This document shows, piece after piece, positions 49,240-58,360 of a DNA stretch of 64,000 nucleotides. Source of the stretch: IDS-8 sp040902105 (GTDB lineage Bacteria > Pseudomonadota > Gammaproteobacteria > Steroidobacterales > Woeseiaceae); assembly GCA_040902105.1 (NCBI GenBank), contig JBBDXW010000053.1, positions 1-64,000 on the forward strand, written 5' to 3'. Within the stretch, counting starts at the first letter, position 1, and every line of letters begins with the position of its first letter. The notes beneath the pieces were generated by a model, which saw only the letters and a program-made list of their open reading frames with translations, had not been told where the DNA came from and made no database searches. The translations under genes were made by a program, and so were the position numbers.

Positions 49240-49884
49240 TTAATGATTCATGTAAAGGATCTCGCGCAGCTTCAGCAGGATGTTCGCGGTGGCGCCCCAG
49301 ATCCGTTCCTCGGCGAAGCGAAACTCGACGATCGGTACCCGCATGCCGTTGTATTCGCGCTCCGAGGCTCGCTGGTTCGCGGCATCGAGCAGATACGCCA
49401 GCGGCACTTCGAAGGTCCGCTCGACCTCCGCGGGGTCGACAACCAGCGCGGTGCCCGGCCGCACGAGCCCGATCACCGCCGTTACGGCGTAACCGGTAAT
49501 GGTCGGTGTCGGTTCGAGGTAACCGGCAACCTCGACGTCAGCCGGCTGAATGCCGATCTCTTCCCAGGTCTCGCGCAGCGCCGTTGCCTGTATGTCGGCA
49601 TCGCCGATCTCCATGCGCCCGCCAGGGAAACTGACCTGGCTGGCGTGATAGCGCAATGCCGCCGAGCGGCGGGTCAGCAACACCGACAATGCATCCTCAT
49701 GTTCGATGAGTGGAATGAGCACGCCCGCGGGCTTGAGGTCGGCGATCAATTTCGCGCGCAGTTCAGGCGGCCATTGCTGCAGCGACGGCGGCATTACGAT
49801 GCACAGCGGATCGCGCGGCATCGCGGTGTCCGCGAGCCGTTCGCGTATGTCGCGCGCGGACAGCTTATGGGGCGTTGCCGACAC
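49240..49884 (-). CDS. CoA pyrophosphatase (Nudix, NudL type)
   Basis: The 214-residue Nudix protein has the box FPGGRMEIGDADIQATALRE followed by TWEEIG, with the preceding LTRRSAALRYHASQVSFPGG typical of the CoA diphosphatase subgroup. It should cut CoA to phosphopantetheine and 3',5'-ADP. Its GTG start shares one base with the fumC stop (TAGTG), so translation is coupled. Confidence 0.9.
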   Translation of the reverse strand: MSATPHKLSARDIRERLADTAMPRDPLCIVMPPSLQQWPPELRAKLIADLKPAGVLIPLIEHEDALSVLLTRRSAALRYHASQVSFPGGRMEIGDADIQATALRETWEEIGIQPADVEVAGYLEPTPTITGYAVTAVIGLVRPGTALVVDPAEVERTFEVPLAYLLDAANQRASEREYNGMRVPIVEFRFAEERIWGATANILLKLREILYMNH

Positions 49885-51272
49885 TATTGTTTGATGCCGC
49901 CTTCGGTAAGCGTTGCAGGATCGAGCAGGCGGTCGAGTTCTGCGTCCGTCAAATCCGTCATCTCACGTGCGACCTCCCTGATCTCTCTTCCGTCGCCGTA
50001 CGCTTTTTTGGCGATTTCCGCACCTTTCTCGTAGCCGATAACCGGGTTCAGCGCGGTGACGAGGATCGGGTTGCGGCCGACGGCCCGGTTTATGTTGCCC
50101 TCATTGACGCGGAAATCCCGGATGGTTTCGCCCGCCAGGCAATTCGCCGAGCTGGCCAGGATCTCGACGCTTTGCAACAGGTTGTAGGCCACCACCGGCA
50201 ACATGACGTTGAGCTGAAAACTGCCGGACTGCCCGGCGATGGCAATCGTCGCGTCGTTGCCGATGACCTGGGCGCAGACCATGGCAACCGCCTCCGGGAT
50301 CACCGGATTGACCTTGCCGGGCATGATGCTCGATCCCGGCTGCAGCTCCGGCAACTCGATTTCGCCGATGCCGGCCAGGGGGCCGGAATTCATCCAGCGC
50401 AGGTCGTTGACGATTTTCGTCAGCGCAACGGCAAGTGTCCGGAGTTGACCGGATGTTTCCACGGCGGTGTCCTGGCTGCTCATGGCCGCGAACAGCGAGT
50501 CGGCCCGCCGGAACTCGATGCCCGTCCGCTCGCTTAGCAGCACCGCGACCTTGCTGCCGAACTTGGGATGCGCATTGATGCCGGTGCCGACCGCGGTGCC
50601 GCCCTGCGCGATGGCAGTCAGCCGCTGCAGCGTGTCCCGCAGCCTTTCGCTGCTGCTGGCGATCTGCGACGCCCAGCCGTCCAGTTCCTGTCCCATTGTC
50701 ACCGGCATTGCGTCCATCAGGTGGGTCCGGCCCGTCTTGACTATCGTCCTCGTCTCGTCCGCTTTCCTGCCCAGCGCTTTCTCAAGCTTTGCGAGTGCCG
50801 GCAATAATTCGTCGTGAATAGCAATCGCCGCACTGACGTGCACACACGTGGGAATGACGTCGTTGCTGCTCTGGCTCATGTTGACGTGATCGTTTGCGTG
50901 CACCGGGGTGCCAAGGTGACTGCTTGCGAGACGCGCTACGACCTCGTTCGCATTCATGTTCGAACTGGTTCCGGACCCGGTCTGAAACACATCGATCGGG
51001 AAATGCGCGTCGTAGTCGCCCGCGGCTACGGCGAGTGCCGCTTTTTGAATCGCGACCGCCTTGTCGCTGGTTATAAGACCGAGTTCCGCGTTGGCGCCGG
51101 CAGCGGCCCATTTGACGAGCCCGAGCGCAGCGATGAACCGTCTCGGCATCGGAATGCCGCTGATATGGAAGTTCAATACGGCGCGCTGTGTCTGCGCGCC
51201 CCACAATGCGTCTGCCGGGACTTCGAGTTCACCCATGGTGTCGTGTTCGGTGCGAAAGGACTTCTCGCTCAT
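49884..51272 (-). CDS. fumC: Fumarate hydratase, class II
   Basis: The 462-residue iron-free fumarase converts fumarate to malate. It shows the conserved GSGTSSNMNANEV, GRTHLMDAMPVTMGQE and the signature GSSIMPGKVNPVIPE. Length matches E. coli FumC (467). It diverges from purB with 143 bp between the genes and heads a unit with the CoA pyrophosphatase and mazG. Confidence 0.96.
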   Translation of the reverse strand: MSEKSFRTEHDTMGELEVPADALWGAQTQRAVLNFHISGIPMPRRFIAALGLVKWAAAGANAELGLITSDKAVAIQKAALAVAAGDYDAHFPIDVFQTGSGTSSNMNANEVVARLASSHLGTPVHANDHVNMSQSSNDVIPTCVHVSAAIAIHDELLPALAKLEKALGRKADETRTIVKTGRTHLMDAMPVTMGQELDGWASQIASSSERLRDTLQRLTAIAQGGTAVGTGINAHPKFGSKVAVLLSERTGIEFRRADSLFAAMSSQDTAVETSGQLRTLAVALTKIVNDLRWMNSGPLAGIGEIELPELQPGSSIMPGKVNPVIPEAVAMVCAQVIGNDATIAIAGQSGSFQLNVMLPVVAYNLLQSVEILASSANCLAGETIRDFRVNEGNINRAVGRNPILVTALNPVIGYEKGAEIAKKAYGDGREIREVAREMTDLTDAELDRLLDPATLTEGGIKQ

Positions 51273-51415
51273 TGCGTATTATTCTCCGCGCGGTTCGGCA
51301 GCGAACTGCTCAATGTCTGTTACGGATATCAATGGTGTATGATTCGCGCTTTGTCAGTCCAAGTCCAGCGGGTTGCGAATCCGGACATGGTTGGTCTTAT
51401 AGTTCGAGTGTGCTC

Positions 51416-52774
51416 ATGAGCCTCAAAGCGTTGTCGCCGGTCGACGGCCGTTATGCCGGCAAGGTCGACGCATTACGCAACCTCTGCAGCGAATACGGAC
51501 TCATCCGTTTTCGCGTGCTGGTCGAAGTCCGCTGGTTACAGTGGCTCTCGGACGAGCCGTCCGTCGAAGAGCTGGCGCCGTTCTCGATGCCGATGAAAGG
51601 CGTTCTGAACCGCATCGCCGACGAGTTTTCCTTTGACGATGCCGAATGGATCAAAAAGGCCGAAGCGAAGACGAATCACGACGTTAAAGCGGTGGAGTAC
51701 TTCCTCAGAGACCGGATCGGCACCGGCAGCGACGTCGGGAACGCCGGGGATTTCGTGCATTTCGGCTGCACCTCGGACGACGTCAACAACCTCGCTTACG
51801 CTTTGATGCTGCGTAGCGCTCGCGACGACGTACTCGTTCCCGCCATGAAAGAACTTGCGGCCAAGCTGCGCGCGGTGGCGGGCGCACATGCAGAATTGTC
51901 GATGTTGTCGCGAACTCATGGGCAGCCTGCGAGCCCGACGACCCTGGGCAAGGAGATGGCCAACGTTACCGCCCGGCTTGTGCGCGCACAGAAGCAATTG
52001 TCGAACGTAGAGCTTCGCGGCAAGTGGAACGGCGCCGTCGGCAACTTCAACGCTCATGTGGTCGCCTATCCGGAAATCGACTGGCCCGAACTCAGCCGCA
52101 AATTTGTCGTATCGCTTGGTCTGGACCCGAACCTTCACACTACACAGATCGAACCGCACGACTGGACTGCGGAATATGCACACGCGCTCGCCCGTTATAA
52201 CACCGTGTTGCTCGATTTCTGCCGGGACATGTGGGGCTATATTTCACTCGGCTACTTCCGGCAGCGCGTGAATGCCGATGAAGTCGGTTCCTCGACCATG
52301 CCGCACAAGGTCAACCCTATCGACTTCGAGAATGCGGAAGGCAACCTGGGAATTTCCTCTGCCCTGCTGAATCACTTTGCCGCAAAATTACCTGTCTCGC
52401 GGTGGCAGCGCGACTTGAGCGATTCCACGGTGCAAAGGAATTTCGGCACCGCAATCGCGCACGCGCTGATTTCCATTCAGTCCGTGAAAAAAGGGCTCGA
52501 CAAACTTCAGGTGGACGCCGACGCTGTGGCGCGTGACGTCGAAGGGGCATGGGAAGTGCTTGGTGAAGCCGTCCAGACCGTGATGCGGCGGTACGGGATA
52601 CCGGAGCCGTACGAAAAATTGAAATCGCTGACCCGGGGGCAGCCTGTCACGCAGGAAGTCATGCGGGATTTCATCAAGTCCCTGGAGATCCCGGCCGATG
52701 CAAAGAAGCGTTTGCTTGCGCTGACACCATCGGGCTACACGGGGGTCGCCGGATTACTCGCCCGGTCCGCCTGA
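51416..52774 (+). CDS. purB: Adenylosuccinate lyase
   Basis: The 452-residue enzyme acts twice in purine synthesis, releasing fumarate from SAICAR and adenylosuccinate. It has HFGCTSDDVNN, SRTHGQPASPTTLGKE and the signature SSTMPHKVNPIDFENAEGN. It belongs to the longer E. coli-like type (456 residues). Its fumarate product is the substrate of the divergent fumC product. The ATG at 51416 begins MSLKALSPVDGRYAG. Confidence 0.96.
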   Translation: MSLKALSPVDGRYAGKVDALRNLCSEYGLIRFRVLVEVRWLQWLSDEPSVEELAPFSMPMKGVLNRIADEFSFDDAEWIKKAEAKTNHDVKAVEYFLRDRIGTGSDVGNAGDFVHFGCTSDDVNNLAYALMLRSARDDVLVPAMKELAAKLRAVAGAHAELSMLSRTHGQPASPTTLGKEMANVTARLVRAQKQLSNVELRGKWNGAVGNFNAHVVAYPEIDWPELSRKFVVSLGLDPNLHTTQIEPHDWTAEYAHALARYNTVLLDFCRDMWGYISLGYFRQRVNADEVGSSTMPHKVNPIDFENAEGNLGISSALLNHFAAKLPVSRWQRDLSDSTVQRNFGTAIAHALISIQSVKKGLDKLQVDADAVARDVEGAWEVLGEAVQTVMRRYGIPEPYEKLKSLTRGQPVTQEVMRDFIKSLEIPADAKKRLLALTPSGYTGVAGLLARSA

Positions 52775-53118
52775 GCGCATCGCGGGATCGCCGAGTCCAT
52801 AATATGGAACCGTGAGAAGCGTGCTAATCTCCTGTCAGGGAACCGCAACGGGTTGTCAGCGGGCGAGATCGAGGTGGCGACGGGCCGGGTTACCTGTAAT
52901 CTCCGAAAAACGTGACACAGTTGGCAACGGGTCTGTCGGATCGGCCGTTAAGATTGCACCACTTGCGACGCTTGCGGAACGTTTAAGCGCGGTGAAACCG
53001 GGTCATCTGGGAAAAAGTCATTAGCAGAAAAAAAAGCCGAAAAATCCTTCATTGATTTCTCAGCCCCGCGTTACGATACGCTTCCGATTCTGCTAACCCG
53101 ACCGCTCTCGCGCCGACA
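52775..53118. other. Gap of 344 bases with no recognised gene
   Basis: A 70-codon frame at 52812-53024 exists but resembles no family and lacks a ribosome site. A possible promoter TTGATT, 17 bases, GATACG lies around 53054-53082 and could serve the DUF7931 gene. Confidence 0.4.
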
Positions 53119-53691
53119 ATGACGCCAGTATCCGCAACTGTAGCGCACTGCGTTTTTCAGCATACGATCAAGAATGGCAACGAACGGGAAATGATGGAAC
53201 AAGCTCGAAAAAAAGGTCGACGCTGGGTCATTTCAACGCAGGAAGAAATGCGTCAGGCCGTGATCGACGTTGCAAGCGAGGCCACGCGCCGGATCTCCAT
53301 CTTTACTCACGACCTCGAGCCCGGCATCTACGACGATCCGGATTTCCTGGAAGTCGTGAAACGACTCGTACTTTCCCAGGCATATGCCCGGATTCGCGTC
53401 CTCATTGCCGACCCTGCGCGTGCCGTGAAGAACGGCAACAATTTTGTACACCTGGGCCGGCGGCTCAATACCTACATAGAATTTCGTCACGTACGGGAAG
53501 ACCTGCGTACCCATACGGAATCTTTCTGTATTGCTGACGACATTGCTCTCGTGTACCGCCTGCAGGCGAGCCGCGGCGAAGGCATAGCCGATACCTACGA
53601 GCCCGGAGTCGCGAAGGTTTACGGCAAGCTGTTCGACGAGATCTGGCTGGCCAGCGAAGTGGAAACCGAATTCCGTCAACTCGGCATCTGA
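53119..53691 (+). CDS. DUF7931-type protein
   Basis: The 190-residue soluble protein has a phospholipase-D-like half-domain pattern (RRISIFTHDLEPGIYDDPDF, then ARIRVLIADPARAVKNGN) but no HKD catalytic motif. It matches a small uncharacterised gammaproteobacterial family that I know as DUF7931. The start may instead be at one of the later ATGs, such as MMEQARKKG. It sits between purB and nudJ, where E. coli has hflD. Confidence 0.6.
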   Translation: MTPVSATVAHCVFQHTIKNGNEREMMEQARKKGRRWVISTQEEMRQAVIDVASEATRRISIFTHDLEPGIYDDPDFLEVVKRLVLSQAYARIRVLIADPARAVKNGNNFVHLGRRLNTYIEFRHVREDLRTHTESFCIADDIALVYRLQASRGEGIADTYEPGVAKVYGKLFDEIWLASEVETEFRQLGI

Positions 53692-53712
53692 TTCCAGAGC
53701 CGTACACCCGCC

Positions 53713-54204
53713 GTGTTACCGACCGATCTGACAGTTGCTGCTGTCGTTCCGCTTGACGGCCGCTATCTGATGGTCGAAGAACGTTCATCGGGCGTGGTGG
53801 TCGTGACGCAGCCTGGAGGCCATATCGAAGCGAACGAAACGCCGGAACAGGCCGTGGTGCGCGAGACCCTGGAGGAAACCCGCTGTACCGTCAAGGTAGA
53901 CGAGCTGCTGGGCGTTTACCTCTGGATCCATCCGCAGACGCGCCAGCAGTTCCTGCGCATCGTGTATGTCGCGAACCTGATTGGCGAGGACCGCTCGCGC
54001 GCGCTCGACGACGGCATTCATGCAGTGCATTGGTATACGCCGGATGACTTGAACCGCCGCCGCAAATCGCTGCGCTCGCCGCTCGTCATGCGCTCGATTG
54101 AAGACTTTGTCGCCGGACAGCGTAAGCCGAGATCGTTTCTTGACGACATGCTGCCTGTGCAACGGAACGTGGACCGGGTACTCGCGAGCGCGTCGTTGAT
54201 CTGA
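53713..54204 (+). CDS. nudJ: Nudix phosphatase, NudJ type
   Basis: The 163-residue protein has the Nudix box PGGHIEANETPEQAVVRETL followed by EETRC, with VVPLDGRYLMVEE ahead and the C-terminal SFLDDMLPV. NudJ acts on thiamine pyrophosphate precursors and nucleoside di- or triphosphates. In E. coli it is also the gene next to mnmA, which supports the symbol. Confidence 0.87.
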   Translation: MLPTDLTVAAVVPLDGRYLMVEERSSGVVVVTQPGGHIEANETPEQAVVRETLEETRCTVKVDELLGVYLWIHPQTRQQFLRIVYVANLIGEDRSRALDDGIHAVHWYTPDDLNRRRKSLRSPLVMRSIEDFVAGQRKPRSFLDDMLPVQRNVDRVLASASLI

Positions 54205-54265
54205 GCGGGGATCCGACCGTGCCGTCCGGGATGCCCTCGTCTCCCGCGATGATAAAATCCCCGCC

Positions 54266-55417
54266 ATGAGCAACCCAGGCCCGGTATCCGGTTCAGATCT
54301 GCGCGACCGACGCGTAATCGTAGGCCTGTCTGGCGGTGTCGATTCCGCCGTCGCGGCGCTGCTTCTGAAGGATCGTGGCGCGGAAGTACACGCCCTGCAC
54401 ATGACCAACTGGGAGGACGACGACGGCTATTGCACCTCGGCCGCCGACTTGCAGGACGCGCGGCGCGTGTGCGAGCAACTGGATATACCGCTGCATCACG
54501 TCAATTTTGCGCGGGAATACCGCGATCGTGTTTTCGCGTATTTCCTCAGCGAATACGCCGCCGGGCGCACGCCGAATCCGGACGTGCTGTGCAACCGCGA
54601 GATCAAGTTCGGCGCTTTTCGGACTTATGCGAAGCGACTTGGCGGCGAGTGGCTCGCGACCGGGCACTATGCGCGCATCGTAGGACTCAACGGCGAACTT
54701 CAGTTGTGGAAAGCCGCGGACAAGGGCAAGGACCAGAGCTACTTCCTGCACGCGGTGGGCAGCGAGGCGCTCGCGGACACCGTATTTCCGCTCGGAGAGA
54801 TGACAAAAGACGAAGTCCGCGCCGTTGCCAGGGACCGCGGCCTGCCGGTGTTCGACAAGAAGGACAGCACCGGCATCTGTTTTATCGGGAAGCGCCCGTT
54901 TCGCGAATTTATCGCTCACTATCTGCCGGCGAAACCGGGCCCGATTCGCACGCCGGACGGCCGCACGCTCGGTGAGCACGGCGGGCTCATGTATTACACA
55001 CCGGGACAGCGGCAAGGCCTGGGCGTCGGCGGGAGAAAGGACGCCGACGATGCACCCTGGTACGTGGCCGGCAAGGACCTTGGCGAGAACGTCCTCATCG
55101 TCGTGCAGGGCGAGCATGCGCTCCTCTACAGCGACGAACTCGATGCAACCGATGCAAGCTGGATCGGTAAACCGCCCGCCGCATTACTGCAAACCGGGTC
55201 TTTCTCCTGTCGCGCGAAAATCCGCTATCGGCAGCCGGATCAACGCTGCCATGTGCACAGCAGCAACGAATGCGCCCTGACCGTTTCCTTCGACGAACCG
55301 CAACGCGCCATTGCACCGGGACAGTTCGTCGTGTTCTACGAGGGCGAGCGTTGCCTAGGTGGCGCGGTCATCGACCGCGTTCGCTCGCGGGCCCCGAGCC
55401 TCAAGGCCGCGATTTGA
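54266..55417 (+). CDS. mnmA: tRNA-specific 2-thiouridylase
   Basis: The 383-residue enzyme puts the 2-thio group on U34 of Lys, Glu and Gln tRNAs, using sulfur relayed by TusE. It has the ATP-pyrophosphatase loop VGLSGGVDSAVAALLL, the first catalytic Cys in PNPDVLCNREIKF and the second in STGICFIGKRPF. The N-terminus is about 15 residues longer than in E. coli. It is followed by a long acnA leader. Confidence 0.96.
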   Translation: MSNPGPVSGSDLRDRRVIVGLSGGVDSAVAALLLKDRGAEVHALHMTNWEDDDGYCTSAADLQDARRVCEQLDIPLHHVNFAREYRDRVFAYFLSEYAAGRTPNPDVLCNREIKFGAFRTYAKRLGGEWLATGHYARIVGLNGELQLWKAADKGKDQSYFLHAVGSEALADTVFPLGEMTKDEVRAVARDRGLPVFDKKDSTGICFIGKRPFREFIAHYLPAKPGPIRTPDGRTLGEHGGLMYYTPGQRQGLGVGGRKDADDAPWYVAGKDLGENVLIVVQGEHALLYSDELDATDASWIGKPPAALLQTGSFSCRAKIRYRQPDQRCHVHSSNECALTVSFDEPQRAIAPGQFVVFYEGERCLGGAVIDRVRSRAPSLKAAI

Positions 55418-55431
55418 AACGCCGTTTTCGC

Positions 55432-55549
55432 TATAATGCCGGCCCGCGCCGCCGTGGCAGTGACCGTCCAATGGGCACTGACGCCTTATTCATGTTCGGT
55501 GCCGGACTTGGATTTTTGGACCTTTCATTTTGCCCGTTCGGTGCCGAAC
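55432..55549 (+). promoter_or_regulatory. acnA leader with two palindromic boxes
   Basis: A TATAAT at 55432-55437 may start a leader of about 165 bases. GTTCGGTGCCGGAC (55494-55507) and the perfect palindrome GTTCGGTGCCGAAC (55536-55549) lie 42 bp apart, four helical turns. They could be a regulator's operator or RNA hairpins controlling aconitase synthesis. Confidence 0.45.
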
Positions 55550-55608
55550 GTGACTAATGCGGCCCACGGCTGCTCAGAAAACACACCAGTCGTTCCCGGA
55601 GAAAGAAT

Positions 55609-58287
55609 ATGAAGGACAGCTTCGGCGCCCGTTCAATGCTTGACGTTGACGGCACGCAATACGAGATATACCGGCTCGACGCCGTCAAGGAGGGTCATGC
55701 CGACCGCCTGCCCTACTCGCTCAAGATACTGCTGGAGAATCTGCTGAGGTACGAGGACGGGCGCGACGTCACACGGGACGATATCCTCGCGCTTGCCAAC
55801 TGGGACCCGAAAGCCGAACCGGACACGGAAATTTCCTTCACGCCGAGCCGCGTGATACTGCAGGACTTCACCGGCGTGCCGGCGGTGGTGGATCTCGCAG
55901 CGATGCGCGATGCGGTCGTCAAACTGGGGGGCACGGCGGACCGGATCAATCCGCTCTCGCCGGCGGAACTCGTCATCGATCACTCCGTGCAGGTCGACCG
56001 CTACGGCGCCGCCAATTCGCTCGACCTGAACAACAAGATCGAATTCAAACGCAATAAGGAGCGATACACGTTCCTGCGCTGGGGGCAGAGCGCGTTCGAG
56101 AACTTCAGGGTCGTGCCGCCGAATACCGGCATCGTGCACCAGGTCAATCTCGAATACCTGGGACGGGTCGTTTTCGACACGCGGCAGGATGGCAAGCGTG
56201 CCGCCTACCCGGACACGCTGGTCGGCACCGATTCCCACACCACCATGATCAACGGCCTGGGCATTCTCGGCTGGGGTGTCGGCGGCATCGAGGCCGAGGC
56301 TGCGATGCTCGGTCAGCCGATTACGATGCTGATCCCGCAGGTGATCGGCTTCCGCCTGCGGGGCACGATGAAGGAAGGCACTACGGCCACGGACCTCGTG
56401 CTGACCGTAACCCAGATGCTGCGTGAAAAAGGCGCCGTCGGCAAGTTCGTCGAGTTCTTCGGCGATGGCCTTGCGGACCTGCCGCTCGCCGACCGCGCCA
56501 CGCTCGGCAACATGTCGCCGGAGTTCGGCAGCACCTGCGCCATTTTCCCGATCGATGGCGAAACGATCCGTTACCTCCAGCTGACCGGCCGCGATGCCGC
56601 GCACATTCGCCTGATCGAGACTTACGCCAGGGAGCAGGGCCTGTGGCGTCACGAGGGTGAGGAACCCGCACAATACAGCGACCTGCTGGAACTGGATCTC
56701 GGCACTGTCGAACCCAGCATTGCCGGGCCGAAGCGCCCGCAGGATCGCATCGTTCTGAGCAAAGCCGACCGCCGTTTTCGCGCGCACCTTAAAGACGCGA
56801 TCGCCGAGCGGGCCGAAGGCGGCACCGCTACCGCAATCCTGGACGGCGCGCCTGTGGAGATCCGGGACGGAGCGGTGCTCATCGCCGCGATCACGAGCTG
56901 CACCAATACCTCCAATCCGGCCGTCATGATAGGAGCCGGGCTGCTCGCACGTAACGCAAAGGCGAAAGGCCTGAAATCGAAGCCCTGGGTCAAGACCAGT
57001 CTTGCTCCGGGATCGAAAGTCGTCACGGACTATCTGGAAAAAGCGGATCTGCTGGACGATCTCGAGGCGCTGGGTTTCTACACCGTCGGCTATGGCTGCA
57101 CCACCTGCATCGGCAATTCCGGTCCGCTCCTGCCCGAGATCGCGGACGCGGTAATGAAAGGCAATATCGTCGGCTGCGCCGTGTTGTCGGGCAACCGCAA
57201 TTTCGAGGGCCGCATTCATCCGATGGTGCAAATGAATTTTCTGGCGTCGCCGCCCCTCGTCGTTGCCTACGCGCTTGCCGGAACCATGGACCTGAACCTG
57301 TTCAGCGGTGCGCTCGGTAATGACGCCGAAGGCAAGCCGGTTTATCTGCGGGACATCTGGCCAAGCCAGAAAGAAATCCAGGAGTTCATTGCCCTGAACA
57401 TCGATTCAGGCATGTTCAAATCGAGTTACGGCAGTGTGTTTGCCGGCGATGAGAACTGGAACAGTCTCGACGTTCCGGGCGGCGAGATTTATAGCTGGGA
57501 TCCGGACTCGACATACGTCAAGAATCCACCCTATTTTGACGGCATGACACTGGAGACGCAGCCGCTCGAAGATATTCGCAGTGCACGGGTCCTCGCACTT
57601 CTCGGGGACTCGGTGACGACAGACCATATTTCTCCCGCCGGCAGCATTGCCGCCGACAGTCCCGCAGCCAGATACCTGCGCGAGCAAGGCGTCGAAACGG
57701 TCGACTTCAACTCCTACGGTTCGCGCCGCGGCAATCACGAAGTCATGATGCGCGGGACGTTTGCAAACATCCGCCTGCGCAACCAGCTTGCGCCCGGCAC
57801 CGAGGGCGGCTGGACGCGGCACCAGCCGAGCGGCGACCAGATGTCGATTTACGACGCATCGCTGCGCTACCAGGAGGACGGTGTCCCGCTGGTGGTTATC
57901 GCCGGTAGCGAATACGGTTCCGGCTCATCCCGCGACTGGGCGGCCAAAGGCACGCTTCTGCTCGGCGTCAAGGCAGTCATTGCCGTCAGCTTCGAACGCA
58001 TCCACCGCTCGAACCTGATCGGGATGGGCGTCTTGCCGTTGCAATTCCTGGATGGCGACAGCGCTGAAAGCCTCGGCCTGACCGGCCAGGAAGTGTTCGA
58101 CATCAGGGGCCTCGCAAACGCAAAGTCACGCACGGTAGAGGTGACGGCGACCAAGGCGGACGGCACAGAGTCCCGCTTCGAGGCGCGGGTCCGAATCGAT
58201 ACGCCCAAGGAACGCGACTATTTCGAGCACGGCGGGATTCTTCACTACATGTTGCGCCAGCTTGCAAGCCGCGCCGAAGCCGCTTGA
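55609..58287 (+). CDS. acnA: Aconitate hydratase A
   Basis: The 892-residue TCA-cycle enzyme carries a 4Fe-4S cluster held by one Cys in ITSCTNTSNPAVMIG and two in GYGCTTCIGNSGPL. Substrate residues are seen in GSEYGSGSSRDWAAKG and SFERIHRSNLIGMGVLPLQF. It belongs to the AcnA/IRP1 group, which doubles as an iron-responsive RNA-binding protein in some bacteria. GGAGAAAG lies just ahead of ATG 55609. Confidence 0.97.
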   Translation: MKDSFGARSMLDVDGTQYEIYRLDAVKEGHADRLPYSLKILLENLLRYEDGRDVTRDDILALANWDPKAEPDTEISFTPSRVILQDFTGVPAVVDLAAMRDAVVKLGGTADRINPLSPAELVIDHSVQVDRYGAANSLDLNNKIEFKRNKERYTFLRWGQSAFENFRVVPPNTGIVHQVNLEYLGRVVFDTRQDGKRAAYPDTLVGTDSHTTMINGLGILGWGVGGIEAEAAMLGQPITMLIPQVIGFRLRGTMKEGTTATDLVLTVTQMLREKGAVGKFVEFFGDGLADLPLADRATLGNMSPEFGSTCAIFPIDGETIRYLQLTGRDAAHIRLIETYAREQGLWRHEGEEPAQYSDLLELDLGTVEPSIAGPKRPQDRIVLSKADRRFRAHLKDAIAERAEGGTATAILDGAPVEIRDGAVLIAAITSCTNTSNPAVMIGAGLLARNAKAKGLKSKPWVKTSLAPGSKVVTDYLEKADLLDDLEALGFYTVGYGCTTCIGNSGPLLPEIADAVMKGNIVGCAVLSGNRNFEGRIHPMVQMNFLASPPLVVAYALAGTMDLNLFSGALGNDAEGKPVYLRDIWPSQKEIQEFIALNIDSGMFKSSYGSVFAGDENWNSLDVPGGEIYSWDPDSTYVKNPPYFDGMTLETQPLEDIRSARVLALLGDSVTTDHISPAGSIAADSPAARYLREQGVETVDFNSYGSRRGNHEVMMRGTFANIRLRNQLAPGTEGGWTRHQPSGDQMSIYDASLRYQEDGVPLVVIAGSEYGSGSSRDWAAKGTLLLGVKAVIAVSFERIHRSNLIGMGVLPLQFLDGDSAESLGLTGQEVFDIRGLANAKSRTVEVTATKADGTESRFEARVRIDTPKERDYFEHGGILHYMLRQLASRAEAA

Positions 58288-58360
58288 CCCGGCGTCCGGC
58301 GACCGGGAACTGCTAGACTCAGTGACCCGATCAGGGACGCATGGCTAACAGAGTCGTCTG

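Noticed and set aside
52812..53024. 70-codon frame after purB
   Set aside because: No ribosome site, no family resemblance, unusual composition.
55633..57231. Minus-strand frame of 532 codons
   Set aside because: Antisense to aconitase; no family resemblance.
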